DNA from: Alphaproteobacteria bacterium
GTDB taxonomy: Bacteria; Pseudomonadota; Alphaproteobacteria; Sphingomonadales; Sphingomonadaceae
Direction: 5' to 3'
DNA: 64,000 nt
NCBI GenBank assembly: GCA_019232625.1
Contig: JAFANP010000042.1
Location: 1-64,000 of the forward strand
Below the pieces are notes generated by a model. It saw nothing but the letters and a program-made list of their open reading frames with translations, was not told where the DNA came from and ran no database searches. A program made the translations under genes and the position numbers. Below, piece by piece: positions 1 to 8,634 of the stretch (position 1 is its first letter; each line of letters opens with the position of its first letter).

Positions 1-20
1 ATGGTCGAGGCATCCTCCTA

Positions 21-129
21 CCGTCATGCCGGACTTGATCCGGCATCCACCTTGTTTGTGTCACCGAAGAAGGAAGGTGGACCCCGGGTCAAGCCTGTCC
101 TGAGCCTGTCGAAGGGCCCGGGGTGACGG
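21..129. repeat. nested inverted-repeat element (copy 1)
   Basis: The tract is made of nested inverted repeats. The arms are 21-26 with 124-129, 26-33 with 39-46, 46-53 with 74-81, and 82-88 with 116-122. The reverse complement of 21-53 recurs at 60957-60989 with a single mismatch, so this is a dispersed family rather than a local hairpin. It lies just past the 3' end of the acyl-AMP ligase gene and may act as a transcription end. No gene is visible in 1-150. Confidence 0.75.
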
Positions 130-150
130 CAGACGCTTAGGCGGGCAAGC

Positions 151-1881
151 TCAAGCCGCCAGCGGCTGGATCTCGCCGGACAGATACAGGTTCCGCGCCT
201 TGGCCCGGCTCAGTTTGCCCGAGCTGGTCCGCGGCAGCGTCCGCGGCGGAATCAGTTCGATGACGCAGTTCATGCCGGTGACGGCGCGCACGCGCTCCCT
301 GATGTCCTCGCGCAGCCGCTTGCGCTCGGACTCGTCGAGGCTGCGGCACTGGACCAGCACCGCCGGCGTCTCCTCGCCGCCTGGCGTGGTGATCGCGAAG
401 GCCGCGATATCCCCGGCCTTGAAGCCGGGAAGCTGCTCCACGGCCCACTCGATGTCCTGCGGCCAGTGGTTGCGGCCGTTGACGATGATCATGTCCTTGG
501 CGCGGCCGACGATGTAGAGATAGCCGCCCGACATGTAGCCCATGTCGCCCGTGTCCAGCCAACCGTCGCCGGCGAGGCACGCCTTGGTCGCTTCCTCGTC
601 GCGGAAATAGCCGACCATGACCGAGGGGCCGCGGCACCAGACCTTGCCGATCTGGCTTTCGCCGAGGGCAGAGCCGTCCTCGTCGCGTATCGCCACCTCC
701 ATGCCCTGGACCGGGCGGCCGCAATTGACGATCGCCCGGTAGCGCTGCGGCCGGTCGCGCTGGACCTTGCCGTCGCCGGCCAGGGTCGTCTCCTCGACCA
801 GCTCGACGACGATGCCCTCGCCCGGCGGCATGATCGAGACGGCGAGCGTCGCCTCGGCGAGGCCGTAGCTGGGGAGGAAGCTGCGGGCGCTGAAGCCGGC
901 CTCGGCGAAGGCGTCGACGAAGGCCTGCATGACGTCGGGGCGGATCATGTCGGCGCCGTTGCCCGCCACCCGCCAGCGGGAGAGGTCGAACCGCTCGGCG
1001 ACCTTCGACTGGCTGCCGATGCGGCGCGCGCAGATGTCGTAGCCGAAGGTGGGGGAGTAAGAGAGGGTGGTGCCCTCGTTTCGGCTGATGAGGTCCAGCC
1101 AGGCGAGCGGGCGGCGGGCGAAATCCTCGGTCTTGAGATAGTCGGTGGAGACCTGGTTGGCGACGGGCGAGAGGAGGCAGCCGACCAGCCCCATGTCGTG
1201 ATACCAGGGGAGCCAGGAGACGCAGCGGTCGCCTTCCACCACCTCCATTCCGTGGCTGTGCGCGGCGAGGTTGTCGAGCAGCCCGCGATGGGTGACGGCG
1301 ACGCCGTGGGGGAAGCGGGTCGAGCCGCTCGAATATTGGAGATAGGCGATCTCGTCGGCCCGGCCGGCGGGGAGAGGGGCGGGCGGCGCCTCGCGGGCGG
1401 CGAAGCCCTCCCAGTCGATGCCGGCGACGCCCTCGGCCTCGGCCGCGGCGCCCGCCATGCCGGCAAGCTCGGCGGGAAAGAAGAGGTGGCTCGGATCGGC
1501 GCTCTTCAGCTGGACGCTCAGCTGCTCGATATAGGAATCGCGGCCGCCGAACGAGGTCGGCAGCGGCAGCGGCACCGGCCAGGCGCCGGCATAGACCGCG
1601 CCGAAGAAGAGGGCGGCGAATTCGGGCCCGGTCTCGGCGATGAGGGCGATCCGGTCCTGCGGCTTCACCCCGGCGGCGATCAGCCGGTAGGCCATGGCCA
1701 CGGCGTCCTCGCGCAGGTCGCGGAACGGATAGGCGCGCACGAGCACGCCGCGAGGATCGTGGAAGTTGAGCCCGCGGCGGCCGAGAGCGGCATAGTCGAG
1801 CGCCTCTCCCAGCGTCTCGAAATCGGCGTAGCGGCGCGGCAGGTCATCCTCGGTCGGCGTCGGGACAAGGGCGTCGGGCAC
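151..1881 (-). CDS. fatty acyl-AMP ligase (FAAL-type adenylating enzyme)
   Basis: This 576-residue member of the ANL superfamily should activate a fatty acid with ATP to an acyl-adenylate and pass it to an acyl carrier protein. The adenylate-forming P-loop reads YLQYSSGST near residues 180-188. It is followed by the WYHDMGL segment near 226-232 that is typical of FAALs, and by the late TGD motif near residue 445. The length matches the FAAL family. In Caulobacter and sphingomonads related ligases sit beside serine palmitoyltransferase and an acyl carrier protein in ceramide synthesis. The downstream side of this gene leaves the window, so that role is inference. It is divergent from recX. Confidence 0.85.
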   Translation of the reverse strand: MPDALVPTPTEDDLPRRYADFETLGEALDYAALGRRGLNFHDPRGVLVRAYPFRDLREDAVAMAYRLIAAGVKPQDRIALIAETGPEFAALFFGAVYAGAWPVPLPLPTSFGGRDSYIEQLSVQLKSADPSHLFFPAELAGMAGAAAEAEGVAGIDWEGFAAREAPPAPLPAGRADEIAYLQYSSGSTRFPHGVAVTHRGLLDNLAAHSHGMEVVEGDRCVSWLPWYHDMGLVGCLLSPVANQVSTDYLKTEDFARRPLAWLDLISRNEGTTLSYSPTFGYDICARRIGSQSKVAERFDLSRWRVAGNGADMIRPDVMQAFVDAFAEAGFSARSFLPSYGLAEATLAVSIMPPGEGIVVELVEETTLAGDGKVQRDRPQRYRAIVNCGRPVQGMEVAIRDEDGSALGESQIGKVWCRGPSVMVGYFRDEEATKACLAGDGWLDTGDMGYMSGGYLYIVGRAKDMIIVNGRNHWPQDIEWAVEQLPGFKAGDIAAFAITTPGGEETPAVLVQCRSLDESERKRLREDIRERVRAVTGMNCVIELIPPRTLPRTSSGKLSRAKARNLYLSGEIQPLAA

Positions 1882-1951
1882 TGCTGGCGGAGTCCTTATG
1901 TGGCGTCACGTAGCTCAGGAACGGGCCGCGCCTGAGGCGATCGGCCACGTT

Positions 1952-1957
1952 TATAAT
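1952..1957 (+). promoter_or_regulatory. -10-like TATAAT ahead of recX
   Basis: A perfect TATAAT hexamer lies in the divergent gap between the acyl-AMP ligase and recX. No good -35 hexamer is visible at 17-18 bp spacing. If used, transcription would begin near 1964 and would exclude the TTG at 1963 as a start codon. Confidence 0.3.
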
Positions 1958-1986
1958 CGGGTTTGACTGTGGCACAATCATGGCGC

Positions 1987-2523
1987 GTGAACAGCCAGAG
2001 AACCCGCCGGCCCAGGCCGCCGCTCGACGAGGAGGGGCTCGAACGGCTCGCACTCGCTTATGCCGGGCGCTACGGCACCACCCGGGCGAAGCTCGCCGCC
2101 TACCTGGAGCGCAAGCTGCGGGAGCGGGGCTGGGCGGGCGGCGGCGAGGCGCCGGTGGAGCCGATCGTGCAGCGCTTCTCGGCGCTCGGCTATGTCGACG
2201 ACCGCGCCTTCGCCGCGGCCCGCGCCGGCGCGCTGTTGCGGCGGGGCTATGGCGAGCGGCGCGTCGACGAGGCGCTGAGGGCCGCGGGAATCGAGGCGCC
2301 GGACGGTGAGGCGGCGCGCCGGGAGGCGAGGGACGACGCGCTCGCGGCGGCCTTGCGCTACGCGGCGCGGCGCGGCCTCGGACCCTATGCGCCGGAACCG
2401 ATGGAGCGCCCCGCCCGGGACAAGGCGGCGGCGGCGATGCTGCGGGCCGGGCACCGCGGCGAAATCGTCCGGCGGATCGTCAACGCATTGCCGGGCGAAG
2501 TCCCCGATCCGGACAGCTTCTAA
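1987..2523 (+). CDS. recX: RecX family regulatory protein
   Basis: RecX proteins bind RecA filaments and damp RecA activity in recombination and SOS induction in the cytoplasm. The protein, about 178 residues, is basic and helical. It has the opening pattern LERLALAYAGRYGTTRAKL and the later FSALGYVDDRAFAAA segment characteristic of the three-helix RecX repeats. The GTG at 1987 is preferred because a TATAAT lies at 1952-1957. TTG 1963 and GTG 1969 are in-frame alternatives. No recA or lexA lies beside it. Confidence 0.82.
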   Translation: MNSQRTRRPRPPLDEEGLERLALAYAGRYGTTRAKLAAYLERKLRERGWAGGGEAPVEPIVQRFSALGYVDDRAFAAARAGALLRRGYGERRVDEALRAAGIEAPDGEAARREARDDALAAALRYAARRGLGPYAPEPMERPARDKAAAAMLRAGHRGEIVRRIVNALPGEVPDPDSF

Positions 2524-2603
2524 AAAACCGCTCCCAAACGGTTCACAAGCGCTTGAAAGCCATGATAGTCCTTCTCGCCGCACGGATGGTGGATCGGCTG
2601 TAA

Positions 2604-3194
2604 ATGACGTCGCGCCGGGATATGCTTGCAGACCAGCCCGCCGCGGAAAGCGACGGCGGCCCCGACGCGTCCGGCGCCGAGGGGCTGCTGCGGGTCACCG
2701 GCACGATGAAGTGGTTCGACGCCACGCGCGGCTTCGGCTTCCTGGTGAGCGACGACGTGGAGGGCGACGTCCTCGTCCATTTCAGCGTGCTGAAGGATCA
2801 TGACCGGCGCAGCCTCCCCGAGGGCGCGATCGTCGAATGCCTGGTGGCGGCGCAGGAGCGGGGGCTCCAGGCCCGCAAGGTGCTGTCGATCGACCTTTCG
2901 CAGGCGGTCGTCCCCGAGCATGTCCGCTCCTCCTCGCCGCCGCGCGAGCGGGTCGACCCCTCCGCCCTGCTCGGCGAGGCGGGCGCCTTCGAGCCGGTGC
3001 GGGTGAAGTGGTTCAACCGGCTGAAGGGCTACGGCTTCCTGATCCGCGACGACGGCGACCCGCAGGACATCTTCGTCCACATGGAGACGGTGCGGCGCGG
3101 CGGGCTCAGCGACCTCGCCCCCGACCAGCCGCTGCGCGCCCGCATCGCCAGCGGGCGCAAGGGGCCGCTGGCGGTCGAGGTCGAGCCGGCCTGA
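2604..3194 (+). CDS. double cold-shock-domain protein
   Basis: The 196-residue protein carries two cold-shock (OB-fold) domains, near residues 30-95 and 130-195. The RNP-like motifs are [12 protein letters not shown] with DVLVHFSVL in the first domain and [12 protein letters not shown] with DIFVHMETV in the second. Such two-domain proteins are common in alphaproteobacteria and bind single-stranded RNA or DNA as chaperones. A hydrophilic N-terminal leader and a Ser/Pro linker separate the domains. An in-frame ATG at 2622 is an alternative start. It follows recX by 80 bp and is probably transcribed on its own. Confidence 0.88.
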   Translation: MTSRRDMLADQPAAESDGGPDASGAEGLLRVTGTMKWFDATRGFGFLVSDDVEGDVLVHFSVLKDHDRRSLPEGAIVECLVAAQERGLQARKVLSIDLSQAVVPEHVRSSSPPRERVDPSALLGEAGAFEPVRVKWFNRLKGYGFLIRDDGDPQDIFVHMETVRRGGLSDLAPDQPLRARIASGRKGPLAVEVEPA

Positions 3195-3250
3195 GCGAGG
3201 GTTCAGCCTCAGGCTTGCGTCCGCTCCCGCATCGGCGCTAGGCGGCGGCG

Positions 3251-3637
3251 ATGGGCTTCTTCAAGCAGATCTTCACCTGGTGGGAGGGCGCGACGCTCAC
3301 CACCGGCTGGCACGTGCGGCGCAACGGCCGGCAGGTCGGCTCCGACGACCAGGGCAACCTCTATTTCGCCGCCAGGAAGGGCGGGCGGCGGTGGGTGCTC
3401 TACAACGGCCCCAACGATGCCAGCCGAATCCCGCCCGAATGGTATAGCTGGCTCCACCACCAGATCGAGGGGCTGCCCGACGAATCGCTCCCGCCGCCGC
3501 CCAAGTTCCTTAAGGAGGCGGTGCCCAACCTGACCGGCACGCCGCAGGCCTATCGCCCTTCGGGCTCGCTCGAGCGCGGCGGCCACCGTGCCGCCGCAAG
3601 CGGCGATTACGAGGCGTGGACGCCGGACGGGGCATGA
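3251..3637 (+). CDS. NDUFA12-family complex I accessory protein
   Basis: The 128-residue protein matches the NDUFA12 (B17.2) family, an accessory subunit of the proton-pumping NADH:quinone oxidoreductase of mitochondria and alphaproteobacteria. The start GFFKQIFTWWEGATL, the segment GRRWVLYNG and PPEWYSWLHHQI are family hallmarks. It lacks a signal peptide and should sit at the matrix-arm side of complex I. Its stop overlaps the next start in an ATGA arrangement, which implies translational coupling to the DUF2155 lipoprotein. Confidence 0.9.
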   Translation: MGFFKQIFTWWEGATLTTGWHVRRNGRQVGSDDQGNLYFAARKGGRRWVLYNGPNDASRIPPEWYSWLHHQIEGLPDESLPPPPKFLKEAVPNLTGTPQAYRPSGSLERGGHRAAASGDYEAWTPDGA

Positions 3638-4281
3638 GGCGCGCGCTGGCGCCGGGCCTGCTCGCGCTCGCGGCCGCCGCGGCGCTCGCCGGGTGCAAGG
3701 ACAAGGGCGGCGACGCGGCGGGCGGAAATCTCCAGGCCGGCGCCGGGCCGGGCACGGTCGACATCCCGCAGACGGTCGCCGCCGAGGCGCCCGGCACCAC
3801 CCCGATGGCCCAGCGGGTCGCGGTGCTCGGCCTGCTCAACAAGCGCAACGGCCTTCGCCAGGACCTGACGATGAAGCCGGGCGAGGCGCGGCGGGTGGGC
3901 GACGTCATCGTCCGCCTCAGGGCCTGCGAGACGACCGCGCCGTGGGAGGCGCAGACGCTGACCGGCGCCTTCGTCCAGGTCGACGTGCGCAACCCCCAGG
4001 GCCAGTTCCACCGCGTCTTTTCAGGCTGGCTCTACAAGGAGACGCCGTCGCTCAACGTCGTCGAGCACCCCGTCTACGACGTCTGGACCAAGAGCTGCGC
4101 GATGACGCACCCCGAGGCCGACGCCGAGACGGTGCGGGCCGGGTCGGCGGCCAGCAACCGGTCGAGCGCGGAGAACTCGCCCGCGCGTCCGTCGAGGCCC
4201 GCCGCCGCCGCGCCTGCAACGCCCGCCGCGCCGACCCCGGCGCCGCCGTCCGACAATGCCGCGGACAGCCGCGACAGATAG
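3634..4281 (+). CDS. DUF2155 domain lipoprotein
   Basis: A signal peptide with lipobox LAGC near residue 20 predicts a lipoprotein. The DUF2155 core, including LLNKRNG, MKPGEA and [14 protein letters not shown], covers about residues 60-155. The domain is widespread in alphaproteobacteria and has no firm function. The ATG at 3634 overlaps the NDUFA12-like stop; a GTG at 3616 is less likely. The last 60 or so residues are Ala/Pro-rich and lie antisense to the 3' end of aat (208 bp shared). Confidence 0.85.
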   Translation: MRRALAPGLLALAAAAALAGCKDKGGDAAGGNLQAGAGPGTVDIPQTVAAEAPGTTPMAQRVAVLGLLNKRNGLRQDLTMKPGEARRVGDVIVRLRACETTAPWEAQTLTGAFVQVDVRNPQGQFHRVFSGWLYKETPSLNVVEHPVYDVWTKSCAMTHPEADAETVRAGSAASNRSSAENSPARPSRPAAAAPATPAAPTPAPPSDNAADSRDR

Positions 4282-4811
4282 TCCTTCTGGCTGATCTCGA
4301 CCGCGCCGAGGCTGCGCAGGTGCTCGGTCATGAACTGGCAGTCCAGAAGGCGGTAGCCGCCGACCTTGAGGCGCGCGACCAGCCAGGCGAGCGCCACCTT
4401 CGAGGCGTCGGTCGCCGCCGAGAACATGCTCTCGCCGAAGAAGGCCTGGCCGAGGCTGACTCCGTAAAGGCCGCCGACCAGCGCCCCGCCTTGCCAGCAT
4501 TCGATCGAATGGGCGCGGCCGAGGCGGTGGAGGGCGACGAAGCCCTCCTCGATGGGGTCGTTGATCCACGTCTCCTCGCGCTCGGCGCAGCGGCGGATCA
4601 CCGCCTCGAAGGCGCGGTCGGCGGTGACCTCGAACGCACCGGCGCGAACGGTCTTGCGCAGCGAGCGGGAGAGGCGGAAGCCGTCGAGCGGGATGATCGC
4701 CCGGCGGCGCGGCTCGACCCAGAAGACGTCCTCCGCGTCGCGGCTGTCCGACATCGGGAAGACGCCGATCGAATAGGCGCGGAGCAGCAGATCGGGGTCG
4801 ATCGACGCCAT
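4074..4811 (-). CDS. aat: leucyl/phenylalanyl-tRNA--protein transferase
   Basis: Aat transfers Leu or Phe from tRNA to proteins with N-terminal Arg or Lys, marking them for ClpS-ClpAP degradation in the N-end rule pathway. Family motifs are [46 protein letters not shown] and [11 protein letters not shown]. The 245-residue length is usual, with a small Gly/Ala insertion near residue 195. The C-terminal block [11 protein letters not shown] and the final QLLVQTS are typical of the family, so the whole antisense overlap with the DUF2155 gene is real coding sequence. It starts 6 bp after the arsC stop, probably one operon. Confidence 0.93.
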   Translation of the reverse strand: MASIDPDLLLRAYSIGVFPMSDSRDAEDVFWVEPRRRAIIPLDGFRLSRSLRKTVRAGAFEVTADRAFEAVIRRCAEREETWINDPIEEGFVALHRLGRAHSIECWQGGALVGGLYGVSLGQAFFGESMFSAATDASKVALAWLVARLKVGGYRLLDCQFMTEHLRSLGAVEISQKDYLSRLSAALSDGGAGVGAAGVAGAAAAGLDGRAGEFSALDRLLAADPARTVSASASGCVIAQLLVQTS

Positions 4812-4817
4812 CGGCGG

Positions 4818-5153
4818 CTAGAGTATCTCGCGCACCCGGTCCTGCGGGCGGCACAGGCGGACGCCTTTATCCGTCTCGACCAGGGGGCGCTCGATCAGGC
4901 GCGGATTGGCCGCCATCGCGGCCAGCACCGCCTCGTCGCCGGCGCCGGCGAGGCCGGCGGCGCCCTCCTCCTTGCCGCGCAGGCCCTCGCCCGGTGAGAG
5001 GCCGGCGCGGGCGTAGAGCCTTCGCAGCTCGTCCGGGCCGGGCGGCGTCTCGAGATATTCGACGATCGTCACGTCGGCGCCCTCGGCGCGGAGGATGTCG
5101 AGCGTCTTGCGGGACGTGCCGCAGGCCGGGTTGTGGTAGATGGTTGCTTTCAT
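4818..5153 (-). CDS. arsC: ArsC-type arsenate reductase
   Basis: The 111-residue protein belongs to the ArsC/Spx thioredoxin-fold family. It starts with KATIYHNPACGTSRKTL, where Cys11 is the catalytic residue and the following TSRKT loop binds the oxyanion. The later segment NPRLIERPLVE is the second family signature. It should reduce arsenate to arsenite with glutathione and glutaredoxin. There is no arsenite exporter or ArsR regulator nearby, and the gene is coupled to aat, so it may serve housekeeping rather than dedicated resistance. Confidence 0.88.
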   Translation of the reverse strand: MKATIYHNPACGTSRKTLDILRAEGADVTIVEYLETPPGPDELRRLYARAGLSPGEGLRGKEEGAAGLAGAGDEAVLAAMAANPRLIERPLVETDKGVRLCRPQDRVREIL

Positions 5154-5249
5154 CGTCGCTCCTCGGCCGCCCCCATAGCGCGTGCGGGGCCGGCATTCGA
5201 GCCCGGAACAAGGCTGGCGAGCGGCCGGGCCGGCTGATAGCCAGAGGCG

Positions 5250-7112
5250 ATGGGGGAAAGAGCCTCCCAGGCGGCGGCGCTCGTTCGGGCGGGCGCCTCG
5301 GCGTTCCTCGCCGCGCTGTTGCTCGGCGGATGCGGCGCGCGCACCCGCTCGATGGACGAAGCGCTGGCCGCCTACCAGCATATCCGGGTCGGGGAGGCGG
5401 AGGACATCCTTCGCGCCGTCGCCGCCGACCGTCGGGCGCAGGCCCGCGACCGCGCCGAGGCGCACCGGCAGCTCGGGCGGATCGCCTGGCTGGTCGACGG
5501 CGACGCCGACCGGGCGCTGGCCGAGGCGGCGCGCGCCTATGCGGCGGGCGACGAGCGCTGCGCCACCGCACGGATGGAGGCGCGGGTGCTCGGCGAGGCG
5601 GGGCGGGGCGAGGCGCTGCTGTCGCGGCTGCCGGCGCTCGCCGCCGCCTGCCCGGAGCCGGGCGCGGCGGACCGGGTGCGGCTCTACGCGGCTGCGGCGG
5701 CGCTCGACCGGGCGGCGGCGGGCGACGGACGGCGGCTGGCCGACGCGGGCAGGCTGCTCGGCGCGACGAGCGAGGAGGCGCGCGCCGGGCTGCAGGGCTC
5801 GGCTTTGGCGCTTCAGCTCGCGCTGGTCCGCGGGGACCCGCAAGCCGCGCTCCGGGCCTGGAAGGATTATTTCTGGCTGAGCGAGGGCGACCTGCCGCAG
5901 GCGCTCGCCGCGAGCTTCCCGCGCGGGGCGGCGCCGGTCTTCGCCGCCGGCCTCGCCCCGGCGGCGCCCGCCGCCGCTCGGCTGGCCCTCGTCGACCTGC
6001 TGGTCCGGGCGGGCTTCGCCCGCGAGGCGGAGCGCTTCGCGGCGGCGACGGGGCTGGCGAAGGCGGCCGCGGACCACCCGCTCTGGCGCAAGGCGGCCGG
6101 CTATTTCGAGGCCCGGCGGGCGCTGGAAGCGGCGCTCCTCGCCTCCAACCGGCGGGCGGCGCGGGGCGGCCCGCCGGCCGACATCGACTCGCTCTACATG
6201 GCGGCGGAACGGCGGCTGGTCGCGGCGGCGGGGCTGCCGCGCCAGAGCCGGGCCGCCCTGCTCGCGGCCTACGGCCTCTACGGCGAGGCGGGGAAGACCG
6301 ACGGCTATCCCGGGCTCAACCTCGGCCACGCGGTCCGCGACGAGCGGCTGCGGATCGAGCAATACGGCCATCGTACCGAGGCGAGGTTCATCGCGCTCGA
6401 CAACATGATCGCCAACGGCTTCGACAGCTGGCTGTGGGACGGCGACGCGGCGACGGGCGGCTGGACGGAGGCGGGTCCGGTCATCGTCGAGGTGAGGTCG
6501 GCGTTCACCGAGGGGCCGCTGACCGGCTGGAGCGTCTTTCGAGGCGGGCCGGCGCGGGCGCGGCTGACCGGGCGGATCGCGGCGCGGGCGGCCTCGGACG
6601 CCGCCGCGCTGGAGAAGGGCGGGGTCGCCTTCCTGCCGGGCCTCGCCGACCGCCTCAGGCTGCAGCTCGCCGACCAGGTCGGCGCCAGGGCGGCGGCGGC
6701 GGCGGGTCGGGGCGACCTGCGGCGCGCCTATCTCGACGAATATCGCCGCGCCGCCTTCCAGCAGGCGATCTTCATCCACGAGGGGCGCCACGCGCTCGAC
6801 CGGCGGCTGCTCGACGCGCGGGGACGGCGCGACCAGGCGAATCTCGAATATCGCGCCAAGCTGTCCGAGCTGGCGCTCGCCGACTATCCGAGGCTCGCCC
6901 TGTTCAACATCGACTCGGCGTCGATCGGCGGGAACGGCGCCCACGGCGTGGCCAACCGGCGGATACTCGAGGCCTATGCCGACTGGATCCGCGGCCATAA
7001 GCGGGAGATCGCCGGCTACGACCCGGCGCTGCCGCCGCTGGTCCAGGCCGACAAGCTCGGCGACGCCCAGATCCGCGCCGTCGCCCGGTCGCTGGACCCG
7101 CTGGCGCGGTAG
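5250..7112 (+). CDS. large lipoprotein with HEGRH motif, function unknown
   Basis: The 620-residue protein has a signal peptide ending in LLGGC (Cys near residue 28), so it should be a lipoprotein. The middle is Ala-rich and helical and resembles TPR-like repeats, for example AEAHRQLGRIAWLVDGD. Near residue 509 it has HEGRHALDRRLL, a HExxH-like variant followed by D, and then a conserved-looking stretch NIDSASIGGNGAHG. This could be a metalloprotease-like domain, but I do not recognise the family. It is monocistronic and convergent with the alpha/beta hydrolase gene. Confidence 0.8.
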   Translation: MGERASQAAALVRAGASAFLAALLLGGCGARTRSMDEALAAYQHIRVGEAEDILRAVAADRRAQARDRAEAHRQLGRIAWLVDGDADRALAEAARAYAAGDERCATARMEARVLGEAGRGEALLSRLPALAAACPEPGAADRVRLYAAAAALDRAAAGDGRRLADAGRLLGATSEEARAGLQGSALALQLALVRGDPQAALRAWKDYFWLSEGDLPQALAASFPRGAAPVFAAGLAPAAPAAARLALVDLLVRAGFAREAERFAAATGLAKAAADHPLWRKAAGYFEARRALEAALLASNRRAARGGPPADIDSLYMAAERRLVAAAGLPRQSRAALLAAYGLYGEAGKTDGYPGLNLGHAVRDERLRIEQYGHRTEARFIALDNMIANGFDSWLWDGDAATGGWTEAGPVIVEVRSAFTEGPLTGWSVFRGGPARARLTGRIAARAASDAAALEKGGVAFLPGLADRLRLQLADQVGARAAAAAGRGDLRRAYLDEYRRAAFQQAIFIHEGRHALDRRLLDARGRRDQANLEYRAKLSELALADYPRLALFNIDSASIGGNGAHGVANRRILEAYADWIRGHKREIAGYDPALPPLVQADKLGDAQIRAVARSLDPLAR

Positions 7113-7135
7113 GGGGACAGTCTGGTGACAGTCTG

Positions 7136-7157
7136 GTGACAGTCACGTGACTGTCAC
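7136..7157. repeat. 22-bp perfect palindrome with flanking direct repeats
   Basis: A perfect palindrome centred on CACGTG lies between two convergent genes. It is preceded by two direct copies of gacagtctggt starting at 7117. An outer GGGACA (7114-7119) pairs with TGTCCC (7163-7168). The TGA stop of the alpha/beta hydrolase gene (7154-7156) is inside it. It may serve as a two-way terminator, or be a REP-like mobile palindrome. Confidence 0.7.
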
Positions 7158-8119
7158 TCGAGTGTCCCTTCGGGGGGAGAGGTGCGCGGGGCGAGCCAGC
7201 CGCCGTCGGCGAGCCAGTCGGCGAGGCGGTCGGGCCAGTGGAGGATGGCGATTCGGTCGCTCTCGTCGAGGTTGAAGGCGTGGCCGGCGCCCGCATACAT
7301 GTGCAGCTCCGCCGGCACCCCCGCCTTGCGCAGCTGCTCGTAGAGCGCGACCGTGGGCGCGGCGCAGCATTCGTCCAGCGAGCCCGCGGCGAGGAAGGCG
7401 GGCGGGGCGCCGGCGACCGCCCGGGCGGGGATGCCGCGCGGGCCGGGGAAGAGGAGGATTTGGAAGTCCGGCCGGGCGCTCTGCCGCTCGATCCGGTCGG
7501 GCGCCATTCGGCTGGCGACGGCCGCCAGCGGATCGGGCGGGTCCGGATTGTCGGCGATCAGCGTCACCAGCTCGCCGCCCGCCGAGAAGCCCATCACGCC
7601 GACGCGGCGGGGATCGACCCCGTAACCGGCGGCGTTGGCGCGCACCCAGCGCACCGCCCGCCGCGCGTCGGCCGCCGCCTCCCGCTCGACGGAATAAGAG
7701 GAGCCTTCCTCGCCGGCGAGGCGATATTTGAGGACGAAGACGGTGAGGCCGTAGCGGGTCAGCGCCCGGCCGAAATCGACCCCCTCACTGGTCCAGACGA
7801 GCAGCTTGTGGCCGCCGCCGGGGAAGACGATTATCGCGGCGCCGTTGGCGCGGCCGGGGGCGGGGCGGAAGACGGTCAGCGAGGGATCGTGGACGTTGCG
7901 CACCCAATATTCCTGCGCCACCTCCGCCTCGCCCCGCCGCCGCTCCGAGCCCGGCGCGCCGTTGGGCCAGAGCGTCACCGTCTGCGACCTGAGCTCGGCA
8001 TATTGCGCTGCGGCCGGCGCCGAGGCGAGCGGGAGGAGGAGCGCGGCGAGGATCCGCCGGACGGCGGCGGCCGCGCGTCGCCGCCAAGGCCGGGCCGGGA
8101 GGGGCCGGCGCGCGCTCAT
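7154..8119 (-). CDS. secreted alpha/beta hydrolase (acetylesterase-like)
   Basis: The 321-residue protein has a twin-arginine-rich N-terminus (PWRRRAAAAVRR) followed by a hydrophobic core ending in AAAQ, so it is exported. The fold is alpha/beta hydrolase. It has the oxyanion motif VFPGGGH, the nucleophile GFSAGGE, an Asp region near SLDECCAAP, and the catalytic His in GAGHAFNL. Relatives include acetyl-xylan and other carbohydrate esterases. The start overlaps the upstream gene's stop (ATGA), so the two are coupled. Confidence 0.85.
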   Translation of the reverse strand: MSARRPLPARPWRRRAAAAVRRILAALLLPLASAPAAAQYAELRSQTVTLWPNGAPGSERRRGEAEVAQEYWVRNVHDPSLTVFRPAPGRANGAAIIVFPGGGHKLLVWTSEGVDFGRALTRYGLTVFVLKYRLAGEEGSSYSVEREAAADARRAVRWVRANAAGYGVDPRRVGVMGFSAGGELVTLIADNPDPPDPLAAVASRMAPDRIERQSARPDFQILLFPGPRGIPARAVAGAPPAFLAAGSLDECCAAPTVALYEQLRKAGVPAELHMYAGAGHAFNLDESDRIAILHWPDRLADWLADGGWLAPRTSPPEGTLE

Positions 8120-8454
8120 CGCCCGGGGGCCGGCGCGCCCCGCTCGCGCTGCTTCACCCGGCGCACCTCGGCGAGCTGGCCCTTGAGGATGGCGAGCGCG
8201 TCGCGCTCGGCGGCGCTCAGACCCTCGAGCCGGACATGGTCGATCAGCACCTCGAGGGCGTCGCCGATGCGGCCGAGCTGGCGGCCGTAGCTGCCGACCT
8301 CGTCGAGCACCTTGCGCTCGATCTCCGGATGGGCGGTCTGGCCGAGGCTGATGTTGACGAGGCCGAGCTGGGCACCCTGGTTGAAGAAGGTCCAGGGATT
8401 GATCGCCTGCCACAATTTCTCGGGGGCGAGGGGGATGTTGAAGGTGGTGGCCAC
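8116..8454 (-). CDS. conserved small helical protein, unknown
   Basis: This 112-residue cytoplasmic protein has no signal peptide or obvious motif. It begins with TTFNIPLAPEKLWQAINPWTF and continues as amphipathic helices, such as EIERKVLDEVGSYGRQLGRI, that could form a coiled coil. The end is basic. I do not recognise the family. It is translationally coupled to the downstream secreted esterase. The length and pattern are reminiscent of small phasin-like or polymer-associated proteins, but that is only a guess. Confidence 0.75.
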   Translation of the reverse strand: MATTFNIPLAPEKLWQAINPWTFFNQGAQLGLVNISLGQTAHPEIERKVLDEVGSYGRQLGRIGDALEVLIDHVRLEGLSAAERDALAILKGQLAEVRRVKQRERGAPAPGR

Positions 8455-8535
8455 TGGGCGTCTCCGAAGGTGCGGGCTTGGCCGAGGGTGGGAGCCTCGC
8501 CGCTTAGACCCTCCGTCCTCGCGGCGAAAGCGAAG

Positions 8536-8601
8536 GATCCCGCGTCTTGCGGGCGGTCGGCCGGGAGGAAGGGAGATTCCGGCTTGCGCCGGGATGACGG
8601 G
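8536..8601. repeat. palindromic intergenic repeat
   Basis: Short inverted repeats fill the gap between two genes on the minus strand. The segment 8573-8601 recurs with few changes at 24451-24479. The shared core is a GC stem that ends in ATGAC. It is of the same general type as the other dispersed palindromes in this window. Confidence 0.65.
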
Positions 8602-8634
8602 TGGGCGCGGTCGCCGCGGCGGGCAGGCGGCCGG

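Noticed and set aside
466-1935. Long plus-strand open frame opposite the acyl-AMP ligase
   Set aside because: It is the antisense shadow of a well-supported gene; its translation is low complexity and has no family features. The same applies to many long frames across the window.
4818-6998. A 726-residue minus-strand frame ending in ArsC
   Set aside because: Only the last 111 residues form a protein (ArsC). The rest is antisense to the 620-residue lipoprotein gene.
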